The notes below the pieces were generated by a model, which was not told the DNA's origin, made no database searches, and saw only the letters and a list, made by a program, of their open reading frames with translations. Shown here one piece after another: positions 17,301 to 25,347 of a DNA stretch of 64,000 nucleotides; within the stretch, counting starts at the first letter, position 1, and each line of letters opens with the position of its first letter. The stretch is from an uncultured Fibrobacter sp. (GTDB taxonomy: Bacteria > Fibrobacterota > Fibrobacteria > Fibrobacterales > Fibrobacteraceae): NCBI GenBank assembly GCA_946414025.1, contig CAMKMX010000011.1, forward strand, positions 1 through 64,000, given 5' to 3'. The position numbers and the translations under genes were made by a program.

Positions 17301-17526
17301 GTACACCCTACAGGTTACGGGAACGGTGGTTGCCATCCGAAATTCATGCAATCCTGCGATTCCGTGCGTTTACACCGTCGAAATTATGGACTTTGGCGGG
17401 CAAAAGGACGAATACATCCAGATGCTCTACGACCGCACGCCCACACTCCCCCAGAGACTCCAACTGAGTAACGGGCTTGTGGACAACCTGTGGAACAATA
17501 TCGGCCACCGCATCGTGACCCGATAA
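14392..17526 (+). CDS. Fusion of GH5 endoglucanase and BcsA-like cellulose synthase (GT2)
   Basis: A single 1044-residue chain joins a polysaccharide hydrolase to a polysaccharide synthase. It has a signal peptide or anchor (KRLLLLLFFAFVTFANA), then a GH5 domain (about 28-330) with acid Glu161 in EICNEPNG and nucleophile Glu248 in IFITESG. One membrane helix follows (about 345-367) and more at about 405-465. The cytoplasmic GT2 core has DxD Asp568/Asp570 (FDADM), TED at 675-677 and QRTRW at 713-717. A second group of helices (about 735-920) and a C-terminal PilZ-like beta-barrel (about 935-1010) complete it. The PilZ part lacks the RxxxR and DxSxxG residues that bind cyclic di-GMP. In ordinary cellulose operons the hydrolase is a separate periplasmic protein. 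The product could be cellulose or another beta-glucan. Confidence 0.9.
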   Translation: MTNLKRLLLLLFFAFVTFANAEVINARPSVNGKLHVQGTDLFDEHGNQVVLKGPSTHGLTWFPQFVNNGLFHQLSREWNTNLIRLAMYSYDYVHGDREKNLEILRKGVQYAIENDMYVMVDWHILIDNNPNENLAEAINFFNMMAKEYANVPNVIFEICNEPNGDCTWEDIKEYANIIIPVIRRHKPDALILIGTPNYDREIQEPAKDPVAFDNVMYSFHFYATSHKGESLALLKEVVGGGTPIFITESGLCEASGDGKIDLESVKLWYATLDSLHLSYTIWSLSNKEEESAMIRSDSRAVEYLTEEDLSLSGLYARALFQGTDLNKIPLIYEPASNFKILARTRPYIVWGIFAIPVFIVILVAFLIQKIRKRFRYNRIRTYDDLLKFSKNESAKKFNSKPAKQFLGDLFLFLSTFCTLIYLCWRFTCSIPYAYGWVAIIGSCILLAIEVLGFIESLIHYSGMLKLREHPLPEIADTDYPDVDIFISTYNEPPELLRKTIVGCKHMDYPDRSKVHIYLCDDNRRNEMRGLAEELGVNYFDRPNNEGAKAGNLNAALARTGSPYVVTFDADMIPQRKFLLRTIPYFVDAERINASLPEEKRRPLGFIQTPQSFYTSDVFQHNLYAERKVPNEQDYFYCVIEAAKTSTNSVIYGGSNTIISRKALEDIGGFYTKSITEDFATGMLIESAGYVSLGLSQPLASGIAPSTFKEHIQQRTRWGRGVIATAKQLKFMFNRKLGISQKLSYLSSVLYWFSPVKNLIYLLSPLMFAVFCIPIFKCTLIDLALFWLPMHLMSMWALRITSQGKISARWSGIYETSVTPFLLMPIIKETLGITLSKFKVTTKDKRNFHNKADKKTIAPFAVLLALTVAGIVHMSYMIIALGYIEILAVLFWLVRNTYYLTMCLFLGMGRDSDGEPVKVLAAERAMVKKQDGHEIEGITTKLTEHGVDIYTDELNVLNLGEPIGLTLSKKMYTLQVTGTVVAIRNSCNPAIPCVYTVEIMDFGGQKDEYIQMLYDRTPTLPQRLQLSNGLVDNLWNNIGHRIVTR

Positions 17527-17562
17527 TATTTCTATCTTTGCACCCGAAACAATCGGTTACTA

Positions 17563-17606
17563 GATCCTTCGACTACGCATCTTCGATGCTCCGCTCAGGA
17601 TGACAC
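17563..17606. repeat. Dispersed repeat, GATCCTTCGAC...GCTCAGGATGACA type
   Basis: Imperfect inverted repeat between the synthase fusion and aconitase. The same ends recur at 23716, 28975 and 59765, and in reverse orientation at 19953. Confidence 0.65.
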
Positions 17607-17660
17607 TTTAAGAAGGATACTAACCCCTAAAACCTATAACCTAAAACCTAAGACCTAAAA

Positions 17661-19934
17661 ATGCTTTTCAATTTCGACATGATCCAGGGCGTGTATGCCC
17701 GCATTCCCGCCCGCGTTGAAGCTGCCCGCAAGCAGCTCTCCCGTCCGCTCACCCTCGCCGAAAAGATTATCTACAGTCACCTGATTGACGGCGCCGAGAA
17801 CAGGACTTACGAGCGCGGCAAGGATTTTGCCGAATTCCACCCGGACCGCGTGGCCATGCAGGACGCTACCGCCCAGATGGCCCTCCTCCAGTTCACCACC
17901 GCCGGCAAGGCCCGCGTGGCAGTGCCGAGCTCCGTGCACTGCGACCACCTGATTATCGCCCGCGAAGGTGTCGAAAAGGACCTCCCCCGCGCCAAGGAAG
18001 AAAGCAAGGAAGTTTACGATTTCCTCCAGTCCGTGTCTGCCAAGTACGGCATTGACTGCTGGCTCCCGGGTGCAGGCATCATCCACCAGGTGGTGCTCGA
18101 AAACTACGCCTTCCCGGGCGGAATGATGATCGGTACCGACTCCCACACCGTGAACGCTGGCGGCCTCGGCATGCTCGCGATTGGCGTGGGCGGTGCAGAC
18201 GCCGTGGACGCCATGGTCGGCCTCCCGTGGGAACTCAAGTACCCGAAGATGATCGGCGTGAAGCTCACCGGCAAGCTCCAGGGCTTCGCTACCGCCAAGG
18301 ACATCATCCTCAAGCTCGCTGGCATCCTCACCGTTAAGGGTGGCACTAACGCCATTATCGAATACTTTGGCGAAGGCGCACGCAGCCTCTCCGCTACCGG
18401 CAAGGCAACGATTGCGAACATGGGTGCCGAAGTGGGCGCTACCTGCTCCACCTTCAGCTACGACGATTCCATGAGCCGCTACCTCAAGGTGACTGGCCGT
18501 GCCGACGTGGCCGCCGCTGCCGACAAGATTGCAGAACACCTCAAGGCCGACCCCGAAGTCGAAGCAAATCCGGAAAAGTACTTTGACCGCGTCGTGGAAA
18601 TCGACCTGAGCACGCTCGTGCCGCACTTCAACGGCCCGTTCAGCCCGGACCGCGCCTACGCCGTGACCGACATGGCCGAAAGCCTCAAGGCCACCGAAAC
18701 CAAGCCGGAATCTACGCCGGTCGTAAGCGCCGCCCTCATCGGCAGCTGCACGAACTCCAGCTACGAAGACCTCTACATGGCAGCCAACATGATCAAGCAG
18801 GCCCTCGCGAAGGGTCTTTCCCCGAAATGCCCGCTCCTCATCAACCCGGGTTCTGAACAGGTGCGCTACACCGCCGAACGCGACGGTCTCATCGACTTGT
18901 TCAAGCAGTTCGGTGCAACGATTATGACGAACGCCTGCGGTCCTTGCATTGGCCGTTGGGACCGTGCCGGAGCCGACAAGAAGGAACTCAACACCATCGT
19001 CCACAGCTTTAACCGCAACTTTGCCAAGCGCGCCGACGGCAACCCGAACACCCACGCCTTTGTGGCTAGCCCGCTCATGGCCGTGATTGCCGCCCTCTCT
19101 GGCGACATCCGCTTCAACCCGATGACCGACACCCTGGTGAACAACGAGGGCAAGGCTGTGAAGCTCGACCCGCCGGAACAGTGCGAACTCCCGCCGAAGG
19201 GCTTCGAAGTCAAGGACGCCGGCTACCAGGCTCCTGCAGAAGACGGCTCCAAGATTACCGTTTCCATCAACCCCGAAAGCAAGCGCCTGCAGGCTCTCGC
19301 TCCGTTCGCGGCTTGGGACGGCAAGGACATCGCCGGCGCCCCGCTCCTCATCAAGGCGAAGGGCAAGTGCACTACCGACCACATCTCCATGGCCGGTCCG
19401 TGGCTCAACTACCGCGGTCACCTCGAAAACATTTCGAACAACATGCTCATCGGCGCCGTGAACGCCTTCAACGGCGAAACGAACAAGGTTCTCTGCCAGT
19501 GCGGTGAATACAAGGAAGTCCCCGAACTTGCCAAGATTTACAAGGCCAAAGGCACGGGTTCTATCGTGATCGGTGACGAAAACTACGGTGAAGGCTCCAG
19601 CCGCGAACACGCCGCCATGGAACCGCGCTTCCTCGGCGTGAAGGCCGTGATCGTGAAGAGCTTCGCCCGCATCCACGAGACGAACCTCAAGAAGCAGGGC
19701 ATGCTCGCCCTCACCTTCAAGAACGCCGCCGACTACGACAAGATCCAGGAACAGGACGTGTTCGATATCGTGGGTCTCACCAAGTTCGCCCCGGGTTCCG
19801 AGTTCACCCTCGTCGCCCACCACAAGGACGGCTCCGTCGATAACATCGCCCTCAGCCACACCTACAACGAACAGCAGTGGGCATGGTTCAAGGCGGGTTC
19901 GGCCCTCAACCTCATCCGCGCGAACAACAAGTGA
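17661..19934 (+). CDS. acn: Aconitate hydratase (mitochondrial-type aconitase)
   Basis: Interconverts citrate and isocitrate in the TCA cycle, using a [4Fe-4S] cluster. At 757 residues it matches the mitochondrial aconitase branch rather than AcnB. GTDSHT (substrate site), the cluster cysteines in IGSCTNSS and [12 protein letters not shown], and the swivel-domain signature [15 protein letters not shown] are all visible. Codon use is strongly biased, with a long antisense shadow frame, as expected for a highly expressed gene. No other TCA gene is adjacent. Confidence 0.96.
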   Translation: MLFNFDMIQGVYARIPARVEAARKQLSRPLTLAEKIIYSHLIDGAENRTYERGKDFAEFHPDRVAMQDATAQMALLQFTTAGKARVAVPSSVHCDHLIIAREGVEKDLPRAKEESKEVYDFLQSVSAKYGIDCWLPGAGIIHQVVLENYAFPGGMMIGTDSHTVNAGGLGMLAIGVGGADAVDAMVGLPWELKYPKMIGVKLTGKLQGFATAKDIILKLAGILTVKGGTNAIIEYFGEGARSLSATGKATIANMGAEVGATCSTFSYDDSMSRYLKVTGRADVAAAADKIAEHLKADPEVEANPEKYFDRVVEIDLSTLVPHFNGPFSPDRAYAVTDMAESLKATETKPESTPVVSAALIGSCTNSSYEDLYMAANMIKQALAKGLSPKCPLLINPGSEQVRYTAERDGLIDLFKQFGATIMTNACGPCIGRWDRAGADKKELNTIVHSFNRNFAKRADGNPNTHAFVASPLMAVIAALSGDIRFNPMTDTLVNNEGKAVKLDPPEQCELPPKGFEVKDAGYQAPAEDGSKITVSINPESKRLQALAPFAAWDGKDIAGAPLLIKAKGKCTTDHISMAGPWLNYRGHLENISNNMLIGAVNAFNGETNKVLCQCGEYKEVPELAKIYKAKGTGSIVIGDENYGEGSSREHAAMEPRFLGVKAVIVKSFARIHETNLKKQGMLALTFKNAADYDKIQEQDVFDIVGLTKFAPGSEFTLVAHHKDGSVDNIALSHTYNEQQWAWFKAGSALNLIRANNK

Positions 19935-19952
19935 CGATAAGGCGTAAGCCCT

Positions 19953-19993
19953 ATCGTCATCCTGAGTGACTGTTAGGGAGCGAAGGATCCAGA
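19953..19993. repeat. Dispersed repeat, CGTCATCCTGAG...GAAGGATCCAG type
   Basis: Reverse-orientation copy of the GATCCTTCG...AGGATGAC family, directly after the aconitase stop and before a hairpin terminator. Confidence 0.65.
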
Positions 19994-20005
19994 AAAAAAT
20001 TTGAG

Positions 20006-20034
20006 TGTCGGTCGCGAGACCGACATTTTCTTTT
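20006..20034 (+). terminator. Rho-independent terminator after aconitase
   Basis: TGTCGGTC and GACCGACA pair across GCGA, then TTTTCTTTT. Confidence 0.85.
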
Positions 20035-20075
20035 CTTGCCTTTTTCTAAATTTGGCGCCGAAAAAGGACTTTGCG

Positions 20076-21428
20076 ATGAACTTCAATAATTGGCAAGAAA
20101 TATACCAGAATATGACTCCCGAAATGAGGGAACAGTCCATGCGTATGGCCAAAGCCAAAGTCAAAGAAAAGGTGATGCACTGGATTTCACAGCCGGTACT
20201 CATCGTGGTGGCCCTGATCCTCGGGGCCATCGTCGGGGCCCTTTGCGCCTTTTTCGGGTCTATCCTGCAGAATGTCAGCGATATCCGCGACGCCCACCCG
20301 CTTTACTGGATTCCTGGGCTAGCCCTTGCAGGCCTTGCCATCGTGTTCACCTACAAAAAGCTTGGCAACGGCTCCGAACGAGGCATGGGAATCATCTTTG
20401 ACGTAGCCCACGGAAAAGAAAAAGAAATTCCCCTGCGCCTGATTCCGCTTATTATGGCAACCACCTGGTTCACTCACCTCTTTGGCGGAAGTTCCGGACG
20501 CGAAGGCGTGGCCATGCAAATCGGGGCGACCCTCGGGCATAACATGAGTTCCAAGATTCATGTGGAAAATGCTCCCCGCATTCTGCTCGTGGCGGGTATG
20601 GCGGCCGGATTTGCAGGGCTTTTCCAGACTCCCATGGCGGCCGTCGCCCTTTCCCTCGAAATCCTGCTGGCCGGTCATCTCGAGATGGCGGCGCTGCTCC
20701 CGGCGGTGGCGGCGGCAGTCAGCGCCTACAAGGTTTCCGAGATGATCGGCTACGAAAAGTTCACTGTGAGTCTGAACAGTTTTTCGCCGGACTGGACCGT
20801 GTCAAGCCTGTTTTACGGAGAAAACGGGCTTGACATCTACTTTATCCTAAAACTCGCTCTGTTGGGCGTTCTCTTTGGGCTTGTAGGCGGCGGTTTTGCG
20901 AAATTGCTCAAGTTTTCCAGAAAGTTCTTTGCAGAAAAGTTCCCGAACCCTCTCAAGCGAGTCGCCATCATGGGTATCGTTCTGAGTGCCATACTGCTTC
21001 TACTTTGGCAAGGGCGCTACTCCGGCCTGGGCACGAACCTCACCGACATCTGTTTCGGCAACCCGGGAGCGGCTACGGCCAGCGCCGCAGGGATCTTCGA
21101 GTTCGATTGGCTGTTCAAGATGGTACTCACCATCGTAACCCTTTCGGTGGGTTTCCAGGGCGGCGAGGTCACCCCGCTGTTCACCATCGGGGCGACCTTC
21201 GGAGCGGTAATCGCCACCATCGTGGGCGTGCCCTTCCCCCTTGCGGCGGCCCTCGGCTACGCGGCGGTCTTTGGCGGAGCCACCAACACGCTTTTTGCCC
21301 CCATCCTGGTTGGGGCAGAAATTTTCGGATTCGACACCCTCCCCGCCTTCTTTATCGTGTGTACGCTGGCCTATGCCTGCAACGGCGGGCAGTCCATCTA
21401 CGCCCAAAAGAAAATCCGGCTCAAGTAA
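20076..21428 (+). CDS. CLC-family channel/antiporter, probable fluoride-exporting (CLC-F) type
   Basis: Multi-helix membrane protein of 450 residues with CLC signatures GGSSGREGVAMQIGA and GFQGGEVTPLF. In the first selectivity loop the usual GSGIP is replaced by GMGII; a Met in place of the chloride-coordinating Ser is the mark of fluoride-specific CLC-F antiporters. From this I infer fluoride efflux. MNFNNW is taken as the start, because an open frame 25 codons longer would begin inside the preceding terminator. No fluoride riboswitch is visible upstream, and no crcB gene is near. It may be an ordinary chloride CLC if the loop alignment is wrong. Confidence 0.8.
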   Translation: MNFNNWQEIYQNMTPEMREQSMRMAKAKVKEKVMHWISQPVLIVVALILGAIVGALCAFFGSILQNVSDIRDAHPLYWIPGLALAGLAIVFTYKKLGNGSERGMGIIFDVAHGKEKEIPLRLIPLIMATTWFTHLFGGSSGREGVAMQIGATLGHNMSSKIHVENAPRILLVAGMAAGFAGLFQTPMAAVALSLEILLAGHLEMAALLPAVAAAVSAYKVSEMIGYEKFTVSLNSFSPDWTVSSLFYGENGLDIYFILKLALLGVLFGLVGGGFAKLLKFSRKFFAEKFPNPLKRVAIMGIVLSAILLLLWQGRYSGLGTNLTDICFGNPGAATASAAGIFEFDWLFKMVLTIVTLSVGFQGGEVTPLFTIGATFGAVIATIVGVPFPLAAALGYAAVFGGATNTLFAPILVGAEIFGFDTLPAFFIVCTLAYACNGGQSIYAQKKIRLK

Positions 21429-21460
21429 GCCGGACTAATCACTAAACCGATATCGGCAGG

Positions 21461-22636
21461 TTACTTGCCTGTTGCAAAAATTTCCAGTATTTTAGAAGCC
21501 GACAACTTGGAAATAGCCTTCACGTGAGCGGTTTCGGCATCGCGGCCCACGCCCTGGGGCTGTTCCACAAGTTCCTTGCTTGCACAGCTGAACTTCACCG
21601 TCGCCCGTGAGGTGGTAAGGGTCTTTGCGGAATTGTCCTTGTCACTGAATTCCAGCGTAACGGAAAGTTCCGGAAGCCCGGCCTGGTCGGCAATGGTAAG
21701 ACCCGCATCCGTCAAAAATTTCTGAAGGGCCCCACATTCGGCAGCAGTCCCCTTGCAAGAGAGGCGGTAAGCCACCCCTGTCTTTTTGGCACCATAGGTC
21801 ACGTACACGTTCTGGAGAGCCGACTGCCGCACAAACTTGAAGTTCATGTCGGCATGGACGGTCACATCGCCGCTGGGCTTAAGATTCTTGATTTTTTTCA
21901 AGTTGAAATTCACCACACCCTTGGCATCCGTCTTGGCCACAGCCACATTCTTGCCATCCTGGGTCAAGGCCACAGGGAAATTGGCGATAGGACCTGCAAA
22001 ATCGGACACTACTACACGCAAACAGCCGTCTTTTTCTTCGGTTTCAAGTTTTACGGTCTGCATGGACGAAATCAAGAATTCCGTCAGCTCTCCCATGGTG
22101 GTTTCCAGCTGCAACTCCTTAGGAACGGCCTGCACAAAGGAAAGGGCTTCCAGCTGGTCGTTATACTGACCCGCCAGCTTTTCCAGCTGGATCATGTCCG
22201 CTTCCATCTTGCGGTAATCACGGTCCAGCATGTCCAGGCGAATCAAGGAATCCTTGGACTTCATCTGGACCTTTATCTGGTTCAAGTCCAACAAAATCTT
22301 GGAGGCCAACTGGTCCAAATCCACCGTCACCGTTGACTGAAACATACCATTCTGCTTAGGACCCGGTTGAATTTTGGCCCCCTTCAGCAGAACATTCGTA
22401 GAAACGATCTTTTTGCTGTCCGTGGTCTTTTCGATGGAACCATCCGCCTTTTCTGAGACGCGGGTTTCCATCTTGGAATCTACCTTGGCGCCTATCTGCA
22501 TGGCCGCTCCTTCCAGGGCCTTCTTGTCGGCATCCTTCTGAGACACGTTAGAGGTGGCGGTATAGGTGACCAGGTTAGCGGCAAAGGAAAGAGAGGCCGT
22601 CAACATTAATGCAAAAAAAACTTTTATCATATTCAT
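21461..22636 (-). CDS. Exported protein with LPP20/FlgT-N-like N-terminal domain
   Basis: Periplasmic protein of 391 residues, not firmly recognised. A signal peptide (IKVFFALMLTASLSFAA) is followed by a segment with ATSNVSQKDADKKALEGAAMQIGAKV, the helix-strand pattern shared by LPP20-type lipoproteins and FlgT N-domains. A coiled-coil-like stretch (about 125-165) leads into beta-rich C-terminal domains, the last of which (about 290-390) has paired cysteines and again resembles a small alpha/beta LPP20-like unit. It is the last gene of the minus-strand run from the FecR-domain lipoprotein, separated by 78 bases from the preceding gene. Confidence 0.7.
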   Translation of the reverse strand: MNMIKVFFALMLTASLSFAANLVTYTATSNVSQKDADKKALEGAAMQIGAKVDSKMETRVSEKADGSIEKTTDSKKIVSTNVLLKGAKIQPGPKQNGMFQSTVTVDLDQLASKILLDLNQIKVQMKSKDSLIRLDMLDRDYRKMEADMIQLEKLAGQYNDQLEALSFVQAVPKELQLETTMGELTEFLISSMQTVKLETEEKDGCLRVVVSDFAGPIANFPVALTQDGKNVAVAKTDAKGVVNFNLKKIKNLKPSGDVTVHADMNFKFVRQSALQNVYVTYGAKKTGVAYRLSCKGTAAECGALQKFLTDAGLTIADQAGLPELSVTLEFSDKDNSAKTLTTSRATVKFSCASKELVEQPQGVGRDAETAHVKAISKLSASKILEIFATGK

Positions 22637-22714
22637 CTTCTATTTCTGGGTTAAAAGGGCAGGATTTAGGATTTAGTTCTAATCTCTAGATCCTAGTCTC
22701 TAGCCCCTACAATT

Positions 22715-23686
22715 CTACTGGATTTCCATAATAATCAGCTTCTTGGTGATGTTCTGCTTGCGGACCTTGGCAAGGCCAGAAAGGGATTCCACGAATTCCC
22801 CATAGACCATCTGGGCGTCCTCGTATTTGTCGGGGTCCACATAGACCATCAGGTCGTAGGTGTTACGGCTCATGGAAACCACCTGCATCTTGTTAAATTT
22901 CTTGCGGACCTGCAGGGAGACGATGTTGGAAATCTCTTCGGCCTGATCGTCGGTGAATTCCCCGGTCAGGTGGGCCACCACCTTGTATTGCACGCCCTTT
23001 TCCAGTTCAGCAGCAATGCGGTCGCGAACCTTGTTTTCGAGAGATACAATGGCCTGCTCCATGGCACGCTGCACCAAAGCCCGCTGGGACTCTTCGCCGT
23101 TGTTCGGCAGGCGCACCGATTCGCTGGCCAACAGGTTCGCCGTAGAGGCCTCGCTGGCATTCAGGTCGATAACGATGTCCTTTTCCTGGATGCTCCCGGC
23201 ATAAGTGATGTTGATGTCCGCACCTACAGAAAGCCCCGCCACATAGGAAAGGTCTTCGTCGTTTCCGGCGATGTCGTTCTGGAGTTGCACCACCTCGTCC
23301 AACTGGGCCTGACTTTCAAGACTTACAACGGTATAGCCCCGGCTGGTCAGGTAGGCGTTAATCACTTCCATAGCGGTTTTTGCCAGAGGATTCCGGCGAA
23401 TTACATCGATGGAACCGGCCATCTTGCCCGAAATAGCGGGAGAAACAAGTACCGTAGGCGTTGCCTTGAAGGTCGCGTTGGAAACCTGAATGGAGGGAGC
23501 AGCCACAGGTTCTGCCACCGCGGTCTCTGCAGAAGCAGAAGACTTGGGATAGTTTGCCGTTTCCTGGTTCAGGTCTGCATAGCCCTGCTTAGCGCGGGCA
23601 CGGGCAGGGTCATTATCTACGGGAGGGTTGCTGGCGCAGGCCGCAAGGAGTGCCGCAGAAATCGAAATGAGCAACAGTTTTTTCAT
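22715..23686 (-). CDS. Lipoprotein of unknown function
   Basis: Lipoprotein of 323 residues with lipobox LLAAC. The mature part has a low-complexity stretch (about 25-65), then an alpha/beta region (about 75-215) including AMEVINAYLTSRGYTVVSLESQAQLDEVVQ and GADINITYAGSI, and a second alpha/beta domain with conserved-looking MVYVDPDKYEDAQMVYGEFVESL. The pattern resembles proteins that read or scaffold at the outer membrane (CsgG/TolB-N-like folds), but I cannot name a family. It probably forms an operon with its two minus-strand neighbours. Confidence 0.7.
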   Translation of the reverse strand: MKKLLLISISAALLAACASNPPVDNDPARARAKQGYADLNQETANYPKSSASAETAVAEPVAAPSIQVSNATFKATPTVLVSPAISGKMAGSIDVIRRNPLAKTAMEVINAYLTSRGYTVVSLESQAQLDEVVQLQNDIAGNDEDLSYVAGLSVGADINITYAGSIQEKDIVIDLNASEASTANLLASESVRLPNNGEESQRALVQRAMEQAIVSLENKVRDRIAAELEKGVQYKVVAHLTGEFTDDQAEEISNIVSLQVRKKFNKMQVVSMSRNTYDLMVYVDPDKYEDAQMVYGEFVESLSGLAKVRKQNITKKLIIMEIQ

Positions 23687-23715
23687 ATTCTCGTTCCTTC
23701 TTTTTAAACTTTTCC

Positions 23716-23759
23716 AGATCCTTCGACTACGTGCTTCGCACTTCGCTCAGGATGACACA
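23716..23759. repeat. Dispersed repeat, GATCCTTCGAC...GCTCAGGATGACA type
   Basis: Imperfect inverted repeat filling most of the 80-base gap between two lipoprotein genes. Confidence 0.65.
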
Positions 23760-23766
23760 GGGAGGA

Positions 23767-25308
23767 TTACTCATGCGTTATGCCTCCGCTCTGCTTGAGG
23801 CGTTCGTATTCCTGGTCAGGCGGCACAATGGAATTTCTGGCCTTTCCACCGGGGTGGTTAGCCACCATGCAGTAAACTTCGTAGGTCTTTTTCGCCCTGA
23901 AATTCTTGCCGTTCTTGAGGGTCGCTACCACCTCGAAATCTGCGATCTTGTTACGTTCGATGGTCACAGGCACCTCGTAGGCAAGGCTTGTCAGGTCGCT
24001 TGCATCAAATGTCTTGAAAGGCTTACCGTTGCGCAGCACCACCAGGGACTTGAGCTGTCCCAGATCACCCGCCGTAATACCGGCCAAGTTAAACTTCAAA
24101 TTGGTAGAGAGCTCCGTTGCGGGCAAGTCCAAATGGACCCGCTCATTGCGACCGCCAGCCACAGAAACCTTGAGATTTAGGTCTTTGCCGTCGGCAGCAG
24201 CGTTAGCGGCGGTAGACTTGGCCGCCGTTGTATCCTGTGCCTCCGCTGACGCTTCAGGACCGAGCGCAAGCATGGGAGCGTATTCCGTGACCCACATGAA
24301 GCAGGGCAGTTCCACGTCGCCGTCGCTACAGCCCACCAAAAACCTCTTGGTACCGTAGGCGGAATCGCCCCAGGTAAGGTTTTTCTGGTAAATGCCGTTT
24401 TCGGGAACGGTATCGCGCTCACCCCACACCGTCACAATAGTTCCTGGAGTCACACGGGCCTGGAGCATCACGCTAGGCACAAAAACACTGTCGGCAATAG
24501 CCGTAGCCTTGAACTGCAAATTCTTTTCAAAGTTCCGCTGGCGTTCTCCATAGGACTTGTCGAAAGTGTTCATGGACTTTTCAAGAATTTCCGTAATCAG
24601 GGCGGCACCGCCATCTTCGGCCTTGGCGATGGAATCGATAGCCGAGGCCAGGGCTTCCGTACCCGAAGATTCAAGTTTCAGCACCTTAGAATCCCCTTGG
24701 TCATCCACCAAAATCGTCTGGTTCTTGACGATAGATGTCGCTTTACCCTTGGGAGTTGTCACTTCCACCTTACCCTCTTTCAAGGAGGCCACCGTCTTGC
24801 CCTGGACCTCCCCCACAAAGCCAGCCGTACCGCGAATGGCCACCGTAGCCGTCCCCGTCTTGAAGTAGATTTCCGCCTGTTCCTGTTTCTGGATGTCGAA
24901 ATGGACCTTGCCCGAATGGATGTCCAGGAATATGAGCTTCTTCACGTTGTCCTGAAGCTCCGCCTGGAAAGTGACATTGGAACTCTCGGGAACACGTAAG
25001 GCAGAACCGTCGGTCATGTTCACAATCAGTTCCGATTCTAGGGCTGTTCGCACGTGATCGTTTTCCACCACAGTTTTACCAACCCTGAGTTGCGTCCAGG
25101 AATCAGACTTTTCCCGTTCCACCGTGCCGATGACGCTACGGACCTTCGCCTTCAAGAGAGCGTTTTCAGGAACAGCCTCTTCAGCAGGAGCACTTGCCGC
25201 CACGTCCTTGGGAGCGGGCTTCGGAGCCGGCTCGTCCTTACAAGCCGTAAGGGCGAGAGCCACTAGCAAAAAAGCAAATAAAGACTTTATCCCTTTCATC
25301 ATTCCCAT
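23767..25308 (-). CDS. FecR-domain lipoprotein
   Basis: Lipoprotein (signal peptide, lipobox LALTAC, Cys24 or so depending on start) with a Pro/Ala/Glu-rich tether and a FecR-like beta-helical domain (about 55-195), recognisable by LRVPESSNVTFQ, SGKVHFDIQK and FKTGTATVAIRGTAGFVG. The rest comprises beta domains (about 265-345 and 385-490), with two cysteines in a small loop (GCSDGDVELPCF). FecR domains are found in envelope sensors and stand-alone surface proteins. No sigma factor lies next to this one, so a transcriptional role is unlikely. Several ATG/TTG codons are clustered at the start; the exact one is uncertain. Confidence 0.8.
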   Translation of the reverse strand: MGMMKGIKSLFAFLLVALALTACKDEPAPKPAPKDVAASAPAEEAVPENALLKAKVRSVIGTVEREKSDSWTQLRVGKTVVENDHVRTALESELIVNMTDGSALRVPESSNVTFQAELQDNVKKLIFLDIHSGKVHFDIQKQEQAEIYFKTGTATVAIRGTAGFVGEVQGKTVASLKEGKVEVTTPKGKATSIVKNQTILVDDQGDSKVLKLESSGTEALASAIDSIAKAEDGGAALITEILEKSMNTFDKSYGERQRNFEKNLQFKATAIADSVFVPSVMLQARVTPGTIVTVWGERDTVPENGIYQKNLTWGDSAYGTKRFLVGCSDGDVELPCFMWVTEYAPMLALGPEASAEAQDTTAAKSTAANAAADGKDLNLKVSVAGGRNERVHLDLPATELSTNLKFNLAGITAGDLGQLKSLVVLRNGKPFKTFDASDLTSLAYEVPVTIERNKIADFEVVATLKNGKNFRAKKTYEVYCMVANHPGGKARNSIVPPDQEYERLKQSGGITHE

Positions 25309-25347
25309 CAATTCAAAAATTTATGTTTACACATCAATTCACAGAAA

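Noticed and set aside
17655-19859. 734-codon minus-strand open frame opposite aconitase
   Set aside because: Mirror frame produced by strong codon bias in a highly expressed gene; the plus-strand product is an unmistakable aconitase.
19935-20075. Possible fluoride riboswitch before the CLC-F gene
   Set aside because: The leader contains only a dispersed repeat and the aconitase terminator; the conserved fluoride aptamer segments are not there.
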